Source: Hyphomicrobiales bacterium (GTDB lineage: Bacteria; Pseudomonadota; Alphaproteobacteria; Rhizobiales; Rhizobiaceae). Taken from it: a stretch of DNA of 64,000 nt. The translations under genes were made by a program, and so were the position numbers. The DNA lies in assembly GCA_900471515.1 (NCBI GenBank), contig UCFC01000051.1, positions 1-64,000 on the forward strand. The letters run 5' to 3'. Below the pieces are notes generated by a model, which saw only the letters and a program-made list of their open reading frames with translations, was not told where the DNA came from and ran no database searches. This document shows, piece after piece, positions 36,371-45,695 of this stretch (the stretch's first letter is position 1; every line of letters begins with the position of its first letter).

Positions 36371-36772
36371 ATGAGTAAGACGAACCGCCCGGATGTGGTG
36401 GACATACGAGTACCGTTTCGTGATGTGGACATGAACGGCCAGATGTTTCTGGCCTCCTATATTTCCTATGCCGAATCCGCACTCGCGGGCTTCTGGTCGT
36501 TGAGACCGGACGTGGAGGACGAGCCTGCCTATACTGCCGCCAAGGTTTCCTGCATCCTTCACCGGCCGCTGCACTACCATGAGGCCGTGACGTTCACCGC
36601 CGCCGTCGACAAGATCGGCGTGCGCTCCATCGGCTTCCTCATCGCCGCCGAGATCGACGATGAACGGGCCGCCGAGGTCGAAATCACCTGGCAGGCACGC
36701 AGCCGCGACGACGGCTCGCCGGCCGCGCTCCCCGAAGAGACGCGCGACTGGCTCTACGGTTTTCTGGATTAG
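36371..36772 (+). CDS. acyl-CoA thioesterase (4HBT hotdog family)
   Basis: A 133-residue single hotdog-fold protein. The motif VPFRDVDMNGQMFLASYISYAESAL (about 14-38, ends quoted) carries the aspartate and the asparagine/glutamine typical of 4-hydroxybenzoyl-CoA thioesterase relatives. These enzymes hydrolyse acyl-CoA thioesters; YbgC-type members are linked to the Tol-Pal system, though no tol genes are nearby. The gene is monocistronic and divergent from the deacetylase gene across 188 bases, which include an AT-rich stretch near 36296. AAGG lies 12 bases upstream of the ATG, a weak ribosome site. Confidence 0.87.
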   Translation: MSKTNRPDVVDIRVPFRDVDMNGQMFLASYISYAESALAGFWSLRPDVEDEPAYTAAKVSCILHRPLHYHEAVTFTAAVDKIGVRSIGFLIAAEIDDERAAEVEITWQARSRDDGSPAALPEETRDWLYGFLD

Positions 36773-36796
36773 CGCCTTCCCGATCAGCGGGAAGGA

Positions 36797-37360
36797 TCAG
36801 GCGCGGATCGGCAGCAGCGGATATCCGGCCATGACGGCGCGGCCCACGAGCGCTGCGACAAAAGCCTTGACGACGTCGCCGGGAATGAAGGCCATGCTGC
36901 CGACGAATGCCTGCTTCAGGGTCGTATCGGTGGCGAAGGCGAGATAGGCGATGCCGAAAGCGTAGAGCACGACGATACCGCCGATCATTGCGGCCAGGAA
37001 GAAGCTGACCGTCTGCACGAGGCCGGACTGTTCTGCACGGACAAGCCGTTCGCTGAGAAAGCCCGTGACGAAAGCGGCAAAGGCCCAGCCGTACAGGAAG
37101 CCTGATGTCGGAGCCACGAAAGCGGCAAAGCCGCCGCGACCGCCCGAAAGCACCGGCAGGCCGACTGCGACAAGCACCAGCACGATCAGCACGGCAACCA
37201 CGCTGCGCCTTGCGCCGAGCACGACGCCTGCCATCATCACGCCGAGCGATTGGGCCGTGATCGGCACTGGGATAAAGCCGAGATAGATCGGCGGCAGCAG
37301 GCCGAGAGCCACGACAATAGCGGCGAAAAGGGCGGCAAGAACGAGGTCGCGCGTGCTCAT
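36797..37360 (-). CDS. bioY: biotin transporter BioY
   Basis: The substrate-binding S component of the biotin ECF transporter, 187 residues, with about six membrane helices. Recognisable stretches are PVPITAQSLGVMMAGVVLGARRS and GGRGGFAAFVAPTSGFLYGW, both given by type. An ATG two codons upstream overlaps the GGAG; the ATG at 37360 has GGAG six bases upstream and is chosen. It is the last gene of bioM-bioN-bioY, 23 bases after bioN. BioY binds biotin with high affinity and works with BioMN for uptake. Confidence 0.95.
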   Translation of the reverse strand: MSTRDLVLAALFAAIVVALGLLPPIYLGFIPVPITAQSLGVMMAGVVLGARRSVVAVLIVLVLVAVGLPVLSGGRGGFAAFVAPTSGFLYGWAFAAFVTGFLSERLVRAEQSGLVQTVSFFLAAMIGGIVVLYAFGIAYLAFATDTTLKQAFVGSMAFIPGDVVKAFVAALVGRAVMAGYPLLPIRA

Positions 37361-37383
37361 CGTCATCTCCAGTTCATGAATCG

Positions 37384-37992
37384 TTAACTGACATGCCGCC
37401 GAATGCCGCGCGCGTCAATCGCAGCCGCGATGTTATCCGCATCCCTGAGCGTCAGAATGATGAGCGGGATAAGGATCGTCGTCGCCCGCACCTTCAGCCC
37501 GCGTGCCGCATGCGCCTCGCCGATCGCGTGGTAGCGGGCCACGATGTCAGGCACGAACCGCAGGACGAGGCCGACGGCGAGCCCTATGTCGTCGGCTCTC
37601 ACCCAGCCCGTCCGCTCCAGCGGGCGGGCAAGGGCTGCTATCTCGTCCATGAACTGGGTGATCGTCGTCGTGGCCGTGACCGCGGCGGCAAGCAGCATCA
37701 GGGCCGTCAGCCGCAGAAGCGTCGCCAGCGCCTCGTGCCATGGGTTGACGATGAGGGTGAAGAGAGCCACGACCGCAATCGTCAGGAAGATGGGCCGCAA
37801 CCGGGCGGCCGATTGCCTCAACGACAGGCCGACGCTGCCGTAGATCAGCGCCGTCAGCAGCGTGACGGCGGCAAGCAGGAAGAGATTGCCGCCGATGAAA
37901 AGCAGGAAGCCGAGCAGGAACAGCGAGACGATCTTGATCCGCGGCGAAAGCCGGTGCAGCGCGCTGTTGCCCTCGACATAGAACGATTGCAT
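37384..37992 (-). CDS. bioN: energy-coupling factor transporter transmembrane protein BioN
   Basis: The T component of the biotin importer: 202 residues, about five membrane helices, with a cytoplasmic coupling region GEAHAARGLKVRA that fits the A-R-G signature by which T proteins touch the ATPase. It transmits ATP-driven motion from BioM to BioY. The ATG at 37992 overlaps the bioM stop by one base (TGATG), so translation is coupled. bioY follows after a short gap. Confidence 0.94.
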   Translation of the reverse strand: MQSFYVEGNSALHRLSPRIKIVSLFLLGFLLFIGGNLFLLAAVTLLTALIYGSVGLSLRQSAARLRPIFLTIAVVALFTLIVNPWHEALATLLRLTALMLLAAAVTATTTITQFMDEIAALARPLERTGWVRADDIGLAVGLVLRFVPDIVARYHAIGEAHAARGLKVRATTILIPLIILTLRDADNIAAAIDARGIRRHVS

Positions 37993-38666
37993 CAGGCAGC
38001 AAGCTCCCTGTAGCGTGCGATCGCTTCGGCCGCCGGCGCATCGGCTGCCAGCTTGCCGTCGTGGAACAGCAGCACCCGCTCGAAGCCGGAAATCAGCTCG
38101 AGATCGTGGGTGATGACGACGACGTTTTCTTCCAGCCCCTCGATCGTCTTCTGCACCAGCACGCGGTTTCTAAGATCGAGCTGGTTGGTCGGCTCGTCGA
38201 GGATCAGTATATCGGGGCCGGTCGCCAGCACCGAGCAGAGGGCGGCGATCTGCAGCTCGCCGCCGGAAAGCTCGTGCGCGCGGCGATCGGCCAGTGCCTC
38301 GGCATTGAAGCGGGAAAGCACGCGCTCGACTTGGCGCTCGATCTCCGCCTTGCTGAGGCCTCGGCCTTTCAGCCCGAAAGCGATATCGTCCCTGACGATC
38401 GGCAGGATGATCTGGTTCTGCGGCGACTGGAAGATGAAGCCGACATCGGCAAGCGCCGCCTTCGCCTCGCGCGTATCCTTTCCGTTGACGAGGACCTTGC
38501 CGGTCGTGGGTTTCATCAGCCCGTTGATCATCCGCGCGAAGGTCGTCTTGCCCGAACCGTTGAGGCCGATGATGCCGAGGCGGTGTTCGGTGAGAGACAA
38601 TGTCAGCGGCTCGACCGCGACCCTTGCTCCGAAACTGGCGCCTGCGCTCTCGAAACGAATATCCAA
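37992..38666 (-). CDS. bioM: energy-coupling factor ABC transporter ATPase BioM
   Basis: The 224-residue ATPase of the biotin importer. Walker A GLNGSGKTT is at about 34-42, the Q-loop IFQSPQNQ near 76, the signature ELSGGELQIAA near 133, and Walker B LILDEPTNQLD near 155. The start appears to be TTG at 38666 with GGGGAG five bases upstream; no in-frame ATG lies close by. Upstream, TTATAGAAGC (minus strand, 38691-38700) shares seven consecutive bases with the BioR operator TTATAGATAA. The gene is divergent from the AlkZ-like gene. Confidence 0.94.
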   Translation of the reverse strand: MDIRFESAGASFGARVAVEPLTLSLTEHRLGIIGLNGSGKTTFARMINGLMKPTTGKVLVNGKDTREAKAALADVGFIFQSPQNQIILPIVRDDIAFGLKGRGLSKAEIERQVERVLSRFNAEALADRRAHELSGGELQIAALCSVLATGPDILILDEPTNQLDLRNRVLVQKTIEGLEENVVVITHDLELISGFERVLLFHDGKLAADAPAAEAIARYRELAA

Positions 38667-38790
38667 TGATGCTCCCCTTGTTGGCGCCCTGCTTCTATAA
38701 GGCCGTGACGATGCGATAAAGGATCAAAATCGGCGCGTCGCAAATATGCTATCGGGTGGCTAGGAAGATTTTCCGCGCTATGATGGCGCC

Positions 38791-39981
38791 ATGACGAATC
38801 TTCTTTCCAATTCCGATGCCCGCCGCGTCTTTCTTGCCAAGCAGGGGCTGAGCGCCCCGCCGAACCGCGCATTGACCAAGGCCGGCCTGCTGGACCTCAT
38901 CCACGATCTCGGCTTCGTACAGGTGGACAGTATCCAGACCGTCGAGCGCGCCCACCATCAGATCCTCTTTTCCCGCAACCAGACCTACCGGCGCGAACAC
39001 CTGACCGCGCTTCTGGAAAAGGACGGCGCGCTCTTCGAACACTGGACGCATGATGCCTCCATCCTGCCGAGCGCCTTCTTCAAATACTGGAAGCACAAGT
39101 TCCGCGCCGAGGAACTGGCGATCGTCGAGCGCTGGCGCAAATGGCGCGGCGAGGGTTTCGAAGCCTCCTTCGAGGAGACCTACGACCGGGTGGTGAAGGA
39201 TGGCGCGATCCTTGCCCGCGACATGAAGGCGGACGGCCATGTCTCCGGCGGCTGGTGGAACTGGCACCCGAACAAGACGGCGCTCGAATATTTCTGGCGT
39301 ATCGGCAAATTCGCCATTGCCGGCCGCTCCAATTTCCAGAAGATCTACGATCTTGCCGAGCGCGTCATTCCCGCCGAATTCCACGAGCCGGAGGTCAGCC
39401 GCGAGGAATTCGTCGACTGGGCCTGTCGCAGCGCGCTGTCCCGCCTCGGCTTTGCCACCCACGGCGAAATCGCCGCCTTCTGGGATCTGCTGTCGCCGGA
39501 CGAGGCCAAGGCCTGGGTGGCCGGGCACCGCGACGAACTGGTCGAAGTGCTGATCGAGCCGGCGCTCGGCGGCAAGCCGCGCGCCTCATGGGCCTTTGCC
39601 GATTTCCTTGGCACGCTCGATGCCTATCCGGAAGCCCCGGTCCGAATCCGGGTGCTCAGCCCGTTTGACCCGATGATCCGCGACCGAAACCGGACAGAAA
39701 GACTGTTCGGCTTTTTCTATCGCATCGAGATCTTCGTGCCGGAACCGAAGCGCGAATATGGCTATTACGTTTTCCCGCTCCTGGAAGGCGACAGGCTGAT
39801 CGGCCGCATCGACATGAAGGCCGACCGCAGGAAGGGCACGCTGGACGTGAAGCGCCTGTGGCTGGAGCCGCGCGTCAGGCCATCGGCCGGACGGCTGGAA
39901 AAGCTGGAAGCCGAGCTGGAGCGTCTGGCCCGTTTCGCCGGCGTGGAAAAGGTCGTCTATCTCGACGGTTGGAAGGGATAG
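38791..39981 (+). CDS. AlkZ/YcaQ-like winged-helix DNA glycosylase
   Basis: A 396-residue protein of the HTH_42 family (formerly DUF1006), which includes Streptomyces AlkZ and E. coli YcaQ, glycosylases that unhook DNA interstrand cross-links. The catalytic-loop motif here is Gln44-Val-Asp46 (FVQVDSIQTV), the QxD form found in the YcaQ branch. Further family blocks are VERAHHQILFSRN, FEHWTHDASILP and RVLSPFDPMIRDRNRTERLFGFFYRIE, which I give by type. It acts alone in the cytoplasm. The gene is divergent from bioM; a palindromic element follows it. Confidence 0.88.
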   Translation: MTNLLSNSDARRVFLAKQGLSAPPNRALTKAGLLDLIHDLGFVQVDSIQTVERAHHQILFSRNQTYRREHLTALLEKDGALFEHWTHDASILPSAFFKYWKHKFRAEELAIVERWRKWRGEGFEASFEETYDRVVKDGAILARDMKADGHVSGGWWNWHPNKTALEYFWRIGKFAIAGRSNFQKIYDLAERVIPAEFHEPEVSREEFVDWACRSALSRLGFATHGEIAAFWDLLSPDEAKAWVAGHRDELVEVLIEPALGGKPRASWAFADFLGTLDAYPEAPVRIRVLSPFDPMIRDRNRTERLFGFFYRIEIFVPEPKREYGYYVFPLLEGDRLIGRIDMKADRRKGTLDVKRLWLEPRVRPSAGRLEKLEAELERLARFAGVEKVVYLDGWKG

Positions 39982-40067
39982 GCCTTCGCCCCGCCAGCGA
40001 GAAGCTGCGGCAGCCGGATAAGGGGGGCAGCAAACGCCAAGGGCGAATTATGGCGAGGGCAGCACGA

Positions 40068-40119
40068 GAGACCCCCTCATCCGACCCTTCGGGCCGCCTT
40101 CTCCCCGCGCGGGAGAAGG
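40068..40119. repeat. rhizobial-type intergenic palindromic element
   Basis: The stretch CCCCTCATCC...CTTCGGG... ends in a perfect 9-bp hairpin, CCTTCTCCC / GGGAGAAGG, at 40097-40119. This CCCTCATCCG...CTTCTCCCC...GGGAGAAGG layout is a common intergenic repeat in rhizobial genomes as I recall it. It lies between the convergent AlkZ-like and ribBA genes and may end both transcripts. Confidence 0.6.
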
Positions 40120-40125
40120 TGCCGA

Positions 40126-41229
40126 TCAGCAGATCTCGGTCTTGGAAATCTTGATGCCGAAGCCTTCCAGGCCGACATAATGGCGCTCGCGGCTGGTCAG
40201 AAGCTTGATCGAGCCGACGCCGAGGTCCTTCAGGATCTGCGCGCCGAGGCCGATTTCCAGCCATTCGCTGTCGCGTGTCTGCGCTTCGGCATGGGCTTCG
40301 CGGCCCTGGTTGCGCGCCTTGCGGCCATTGTCGTAATGGCCGACGCCGACGGAACCTTCGCGCAGGTAGACAATGATGCCGCGACCCGCTTCGGCGATCT
40401 TCTGCATGTAGAAATCGACCGGCTTGCGCTTGCCGAAGAGATCGTCGGCCACGTTTTCCGGATGCAGGCGCACCGGGATATCGACGCCGTCGCGGATATC
40501 GCCGAAAACGACGGCCAGATGCTGCATCGGATCCCAGGGCAGGGAATAGGTATGCGCCTTGGCCTTGCCGAACGGCGTTTCGATATCGAAGCTCGAGCCG
40601 AGCTCGATCAGCGTTTCCTTGCGCTGGCGATAGGCGATGAGATCGGCGACCGAGACGAGCTTCAGCCCGTGCTGTTCGGCAAAATCCACGACCTGCTGGC
40701 CACGCGTCACCGTGCCGTCGTCATTGACGAGTTCGCAGATGACGCCGATCGGCGGCAAGCCGGCCAGCTTGCAGAGATCGACCGCCGCTTCCGTATGGCC
40801 CGAGCGCATCAGCACGCCGCCTTCGCGCGAAACGAGCGGGAAGATATGGCCGGGGCGGACGAAATCCGCTGCGCCGACATTCGGATTGGCAAGGTTGCGC
40901 ACCGTCAGCGTGCGGTCGTCGGCGGAAATGCCCGTTGTCGTGCCGTGCTTGAAATCGACCGAAACGGTAAAGGCGGTGGTATGCGCGGAATCGTTTTCCG
41001 CCACCATGGCGTTGAGGTTCAGGCGCTTGGCCTCCTCCTTCGGCATCGGCGCGCAGACGATGCCGGACGTGTGGCGCACGATGAAGGCCATCTTTTCCGG
41101 CGTCGCATGCACGGCGGCAACGATCAGGTCGCCCTCGTTTTCACGGTCGTTGTCGTCCATGACGACGACGATCTCGCCGGCTTCGAAAGCCCTGATAGCA
41201 TCGACAACGCGCTTCTGGTCGTAAGGCAT
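40126..41229 (-). CDS. ribBA: 3,4-dihydroxy-2-butanone-4-phosphate synthase with degenerate GTP cyclohydrolase II domain
   Basis: A 367-residue RibBA-architecture protein for riboflavin synthesis. The N-terminal RibB domain (about 1-205) is intact: MDDNDRENEGDLI binds metal and SGHTEAAVDL closes the site. The C-terminal RibA-like domain lacks the three zinc cysteines: the region that should read CLTGDxFxSxRCDC is replaced by RLHPENVADDLFGKR, and the REGRNIG motif is REGSVGVG. Therefore only the ribulose-5-phosphate step is likely active, and another RibA must exist elsewhere. It starts 10 bases after the aroC stop and is co-transcribed with aroC. Confidence 0.93.
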   Translation of the reverse strand: MPYDQKRVVDAIRAFEAGEIVVVMDDNDRENEGDLIVAAVHATPEKMAFIVRHTSGIVCAPMPKEEAKRLNLNAMVAENDSAHTTAFTVSVDFKHGTTTGISADDRTLTVRNLANPNVGAADFVRPGHIFPLVSREGGVLMRSGHTEAAVDLCKLAGLPPIGVICELVNDDGTVTRGQQVVDFAEQHGLKLVSVADLIAYRQRKETLIELGSSFDIETPFGKAKAHTYSLPWDPMQHLAVVFGDIRDGVDIPVRLHPENVADDLFGKRKPVDFYMQKIAEAGRGIIVYLREGSVGVGHYDNGRKARNQGREAHAEAQTRDSEWLEIGLGAQILKDLGVGSIKLLTSRERHYVGLEGFGIKISKTEIC

Positions 41230-41239
41230 GGGACTGGTC

Positions 41240-42337
41240 CTATTTCAGCCGGCCGGTCTGGCCGCGGTCGCGAAGATAATGGTCGGCAATGGCGCAGGCG
41301 ACCATCGCCTCGCCGATCGGCACCGCGCGGATGCCGACGCAGGGGTCGTGACGGCCCTTGGTGCGGATATCGACATTCTTGCCGTCCGCGTCGATCGACT
41401 GCCGTTCGGTGAGAATGGAGGAGGTCGGCTTGACGGCGAAGCGGGCGACGACCGGCTGGCCGGTCGAGATGCCGCCGAGGATGCCGCCGGCATTGTTGGA
41501 CAGGAAGATCGGCTTGCCGTCATTGCCCATGCGCATCTCGTCGGCATTGTCCTCGCCGCTCGTCTCGGCCGCCGCAAAGCCGTTGCCGATCTCGACACCC
41601 TTGACGGCGTTGATCGACATCAGGAGCGAGGCGATATCCTGGTCGAGCTTGCCGTAGATCGGCGCGCCGAGGCCGGCCGGTACACCTTCGGCGATCACTT
41701 CGATGACGGCGCCGATGGAGGAGCCGGCCTTGCGGATGCCGTCGAGATAGTCTTCCCAGACCGGCACGATCTCGGCATCGGGCGCGAAGAACGGATTCTG
41801 CCCGACCTGATCCCAGTCCCAGTTGGCGCGGTTGATCTTGTGTTTGCCGATCTGCACCAGCGCGCCGCGGATGGTAACGCCGGGCACGACGAGCCGGGCG
41901 ATGCCGCCGGCCGCGACCCTTGCCGCCGTCTCGCGGGCGGACGAACGGCCGCCGCCGCGATAGTCGCGAATGCCGTATTTCGTGTCGTAGGTATAGTCGG
42001 CATGGCCGGGGCGGTATTGCCGGGCGATCTCGCCATAGTCCTTGGAGCGCTGGTCGGTATTCTCGATCAGCATGGAAATCGGCGTGCCGGTCGAAATCAT
42101 CGTCTCGCCGTCGGCATCCATCATCACGCCGGAGAGAACCTTGACCAGATCGTCCTCGCGCCGCTGGGTGACGAAACGGCTCTGGCCGGGCTTGCGCTTG
42201 TCAAGCCAGGCCTGCAGGTCCTCGAGCTTGAAGCGCAGCCCCGGAGGGCAGCCGTCGACGACGGCGCCGAGCGCCGGCCCGTGGCTTTCGCCCCAGGTGG
42301 TTACACGGAAGAGATGACCGAATGTATTGTGCGACAT
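41240..42337 (-). CDS. aroC: chorismate synthase
   Basis: Converts EPSP to chorismate with reduced FMN, the last step of the shikimate pathway. The 365 residues include the signatures [47 protein letters not shown] (ends of the block quoted) and [17 protein letters not shown]. The length is standard. ATG at 42337 follows GAACAC, a weak ribosome site. It is first in an aroC-ribBA operon. The pairing is sensible because AroC needs reduced flavin. Confidence 0.97.
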   Translation of the reverse strand: MSHNTFGHLFRVTTWGESHGPALGAVVDGCPPGLRFKLEDLQAWLDKRKPGQSRFVTQRREDDLVKVLSGVMMDADGETMISTGTPISMLIENTDQRSKDYGEIARQYRPGHADYTYDTKYGIRDYRGGGRSSARETAARVAAGGIARLVVPGVTIRGALVQIGKHKINRANWDWDQVGQNPFFAPDAEIVPVWEDYLDGIRKAGSSIGAVIEVIAEGVPAGLGAPIYGKLDQDIASLLMSINAVKGVEIGNGFAAAETSGEDNADEMRMGNDGKPIFLSNNAGGILGGISTGQPVVARFAVKPTSSILTERQSIDADGKNVDIRTKGRHDPCVGIRAVPIGEAMVACAIADHYLRDRGQTGRLK

Positions 42338-42512
42338 GTGTTCCCGCCGGATGCGCTAAACCGGTCGTCACCGGCCGCGCCACTACGTAAAAAGGCGCGA
42401 CACTCATAGGCCAAAAAGCCGTTCAGGCAAAAGCCTTTCTTTGCGCCTGAAGGCGCGATCGGGGAAATGGTATTTCCGGCCTCTGCCGGGGATGGCCCCG
42501 CACGTTCCGGCG

Positions 42513-45500
42513 TCAGGACGCCAGCAGCCAGGCCGTGCCGCGCGCCTCGATGGAAAAATCGTCGAAGGAGAGGGGGCGTGCGAAGGCGTAGCCCTGCAGC
42601 AGATCGCAGCCGAGATCGCGCAGCAGTTCGGCATGGTCAAGCGTCTCGACGCCCTCGGCCACGGTTTCGACGCCGAGCGAACGGGCAATGTCGATGATGG
42701 AACTGACGAGCGCGCGCTCCTGCGAGGAGGCGACGATCGGTTGCACGAGCTGCCGGTCGATCTTCAGGCGCTTCGGCTTGAGCTTCAGCAGCGAGACGAT
42801 CGACGTATGGCCCGTGCCGAAATCGTCGATCTCGATATCGATGCCGAGCGCCTTGATCCGTTCGAGGTTTTGCGAAACGACGTCCTCGCTCTCGTCGAGG
42901 AAGATGGATTCCACCAGCTCGAAGGAGATTTCGCCGGGGCCGATCTGCAGGTCGCCAAGCGATTCCAGCAGGCTGCCGTCATGCAGGCGCCGGGCCGAAA
43001 CGTTGACGGAGATCTTCGGCACGTGGATGCCCTGCGCGGCCCAGCGCATCTTGTCGCGCAGCGCCGTCTCCAGCACGATGCGGTCGAGCGTCTGCACGAC
43101 GTTGATCTCGTCGGCGATGCGCAGGAATTTGTCGGGCGTCAGCAGGCCCCTGGAGGGATGGCGCCAGCGCACCAGCGCCTCGACGCCGGTCAGCTTCATC
43201 GAGCGGGCGCAGAACTGCGGCTGGTACCAGGCCGTGAACTCGCCATTGTCGATGCCGGCGAGGATCTCGTCGGCCGTGCGCTTGTTGTTGATGATATCGG
43301 CCTGCAGATTGTGATTGAAGAATTCGAAGCGGTTGCGGCCGAGGCTCTTGGCGCGGTAGAGCGCGATATCGGCATTGATCAGCACCTTGCGGGCGTCGAC
43401 ATGGATGCCGTTTGCCAGCGCAATGCCGATCGACACGCCGCAGCGGCAGGCAAAGCCCTGGAAATCGATCGGCTGGCGCATTTCCTCGATGATGCGGCCG
43501 GCAAGCTCCGCCATGTCCCCATCGCCCGCGTCGAAGGAGAGGATGACGAATTCGTCGCCGCCGATGCGGGCGACGACGTCGCTGTCGCGCAGGTTCCTGG
43601 AAAGCACGCGCGACGCATGCACCAGCATCGCGTCGCCGGCGGCATGTCCCAGCGTGTCGTTGATTTCCTTGAAGCGGTCGAGATCGATATGCAGGATCGC
43701 GAATTTCTGCCGCTCGCTGCGGCCGGCGTCTGTGAGGTTTTCCAGCGCGATATCGAGCTTGCGGCGGTTGGCGAGCGAAGTCAGCGGGTCGTGCAGCGAA
43801 TTGTGCTCGATCCTGTTCTTGGCGAGTTCAAGTTCGATATTTTTCGCGATCGCCTCGTCCTTGGCGGCCTTGAGGCGCAGGGTCATCAGGGCGTCCTCGG
43901 TGGAATCGAAGGCGATGCCGATGATCTTCATCTCGCCGGTCGGCGTACGGTGCACCTTGCCGACGGAACGCACATAGCGCACGCCGCCGTTTTCGTCGGG
44001 CACGCGGCAGACCAGCGTATGCGTATCCCCGACCTGCTTGAAATGCCGTGCGCTTTCGAGCGCCAGCCCGCGGTCGTCGGGGTGGATGCGGGAGAGCCAG
44101 GTCTCTTCGGTGACGAAGGCATTGCTCTGCTTCAATCCGTAGAGTTCGTGCATGCGCTCGTCCCAGATCGAGCCGGCCTTGCCGAGAACGGCCTCCCAGA
44201 TGCCGCATTGATAGGAATCGAGCGCCAGGTCGAGCTTGCCGGAAAGCTCGGAAAGCTCCGCCTCGCGGCTTGAAAGTTCCTCCAGCGCCAGTTCCAGCTC
44301 GGCATTCTTGAGTTCGCTCGTTTCCTTGGCGAGGCGAAGCGTGTTGGTGACTTCCGCATCCGCCGTCACGTCCCAGACGATGCCGATCGTCTTTCCGGTG
44401 CCGCCGGCATCGGTATAGAAGGCGCCGATGGAGCGCAGGTGGCGGATACGGCCGTCCTCGCGCGTTACCCGGTACTGCGCCGTGCAGGCCTCTCCGGCGA
44501 TGCTGCAGCCCAGGAAATGAACCTCGGCGATTTCCCGGTCCTCGGGCACGATCGTCGAAAGCCACACTTCCAGCGGCCGGCTGCCTTCGACGGCCTTGAG
44601 GCCGTGAAGGGTGGAGGCGCGGGCGTCCCAGGCAAGGCTGGTGGCGTTTTCCTGCAGTTCCCATATGCCGATTCGCGAGGATTCCAGCGCCAGGTTGAGG
44701 CGCTGCGACAGTTCCAGAAGCTTGGCCTCGCGGGCCTCGAGCTCGGCGATATTGCGGTTGCGCTCGCCAAGCAGCAGGGTGGCGAAGAAAATCGGGATGA
44801 TGATCACGCAGCCCGCGGCCACGATGATCAGCCGCAGTTCGGTCTGGTTTTCGGGCACGGCATGCCAGCCGCCGTTCGGCACCGCCGCCAGTTCCCACCG
44901 CCCGCCCGCGAAGCTGATTTTGCGCCGCAGCGGTTCCATGCCGTAAATATCGGCGGGACCGAAGAAGGGCGCGGCCGTCTCGTCGGGCACGCCGATGTCG
45001 CGCACGGCGATCGACAGATGGTCGAGATGCGGGTAGCGCTCCTGGTTTTCGCTGTTGCGCGCCGGCTTCAGGCCCGTCGCCTCGTAGAACATGTCCTGGT
45101 CTATGACCACTTCGACCGCGCCCCAGATGCGGCGCTGGCCGTTCTGCTTGACGAAGACAGGAAAGAAGATCGCAAAGGCGTCTTCCCCGTCCGTCGTCCT
45201 GAAGGGACCGTAGAAGCGGGCCGACTGGTCGCCCGAATTGCGGCTGATCGACATGCGTTCCATCAGCCGCTCGCGCACGTCCTTGCCGATCCTGTCCTTG
45301 CCCGATTGCGCCGGAAAGACCGACCGGACGATGAAATCCGGCGCGAGCGCGATATGGATGAAATGCGGGTTCTGGATCAGCAGCCAGTTGATCTGCCGCT
45401 CCATCTCGACCTCGTTCGCCTGCGTGCTCAGCGAGATCAGGTTGGAAAGGTCGCGGACGGCGGTAATGTCCATGTTGATCTGCGCCGTCATGCGGGCGCG

Positions 45501-45695
45501 GATCAGGTTCGTCTCGTTTTCCGTGCGGATTTGCAGCTCGCGCAGGTAGGCGGCAGTATTGGCTCTGTCGAGGGCGAAGCCGACGGCAATAACGACGACC
45601 GCCACCAGGGCGGAAACCAGCAGGGAAACGCGCGTATTCTTGAGAATACGCCGCAGCTGGTTGCCGTTGCTCAGCCGAGATTGCAAATCACCCAC
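42513..45695 (-). CDS. membrane-bound GGDEF-EAL cyclic-di-GMP enzyme with CHASE and PAS domains
   Basis: A 1060-residue sensor for cyclic-di-GMP turnover. Order: membrane helix about 21-43, periplasmic CHASE-like domain to about 285, second helix about 290-312, short coiled coil, two PAS/PAC units (about 325-450 and 480-605), GGDEF (IGGDEFVIL near 712) and EAL (GVEALVRWRHP near 838). Both active-site motifs are intact, as are DDFGTG and AEGVET, so synthesis and hydrolysis are both possible. The start is GTG at 45695, tucked against a 7-bp hairpin, and is not certain; a TTG three codons in is an alternative. It is divergent from the DUF1344 gene and controls motility or biofilm state by inference. 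Confidence 0.93.
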   Translation of the reverse strand: MGDLQSRLSNGNQLRRILKNTRVSLLVSALVAVVVIAVGFALDRANTAAYLRELQIRTENETNLIRARMTAQINMDITAVRDLSNLISLSTQANEVEMERQINWLLIQNPHFIHIALAPDFIVRSVFPAQSGKDRIGKDVRERLMERMSISRNSGDQSARFYGPFRTTDGEDAFAIFFPVFVKQNGQRRIWGAVEVVIDQDMFYEATGLKPARNSENQERYPHLDHLSIAVRDIGVPDETAAPFFGPADIYGMEPLRRKISFAGGRWELAAVPNGGWHAVPENQTELRLIIVAAGCVIIIPIFFATLLLGERNRNIAELEAREAKLLELSQRLNLALESSRIGIWELQENATSLAWDARASTLHGLKAVEGSRPLEVWLSTIVPEDREIAEVHFLGCSIAGEACTAQYRVTREDGRIRHLRSIGAFYTDAGGTGKTIGIVWDVTADAEVTNTLRLAKETSELKNAELELALEELSSREAELSELSGKLDLALDSYQCGIWEAVLGKAGSIWDERMHELYGLKQSNAFVTEETWLSRIHPDDRGLALESARHFKQVGDTHTLVCRVPDENGGVRYVRSVGKVHRTPTGEMKIIGIAFDSTEDALMTLRLKAAKDEAIAKNIELELAKNRIEHNSLHDPLTSLANRRKLDIALENLTDAGRSERQKFAILHIDLDRFKEINDTLGHAAGDAMLVHASRVLSRNLRDSDVVARIGGDEFVILSFDAGDGDMAELAGRIIEEMRQPIDFQGFACRCGVSIGIALANGIHVDARKVLINADIALYRAKSLGRNRFEFFNHNLQADIINNKRTADEILAGIDNGEFTAWYQPQFCARSMKLTGVEALVRWRHPSRGLLTPDKFLRIADEINVVQTLDRIVLETALRDKMRWAAQGIHVPKISVNVSARRLHDGSLLESLGDLQIGPGEISFELVESIFLDESEDVVSQNLERIKALGIDIEIDDFGTGHTSIVSLLKLKPKRLKIDRQLVQPIVASSQERALVSSIIDIARSLGVETVAEGVETLDHAELLRDLGCDLLQGYAFARPLSFDDFSIEARGTAWLLAS

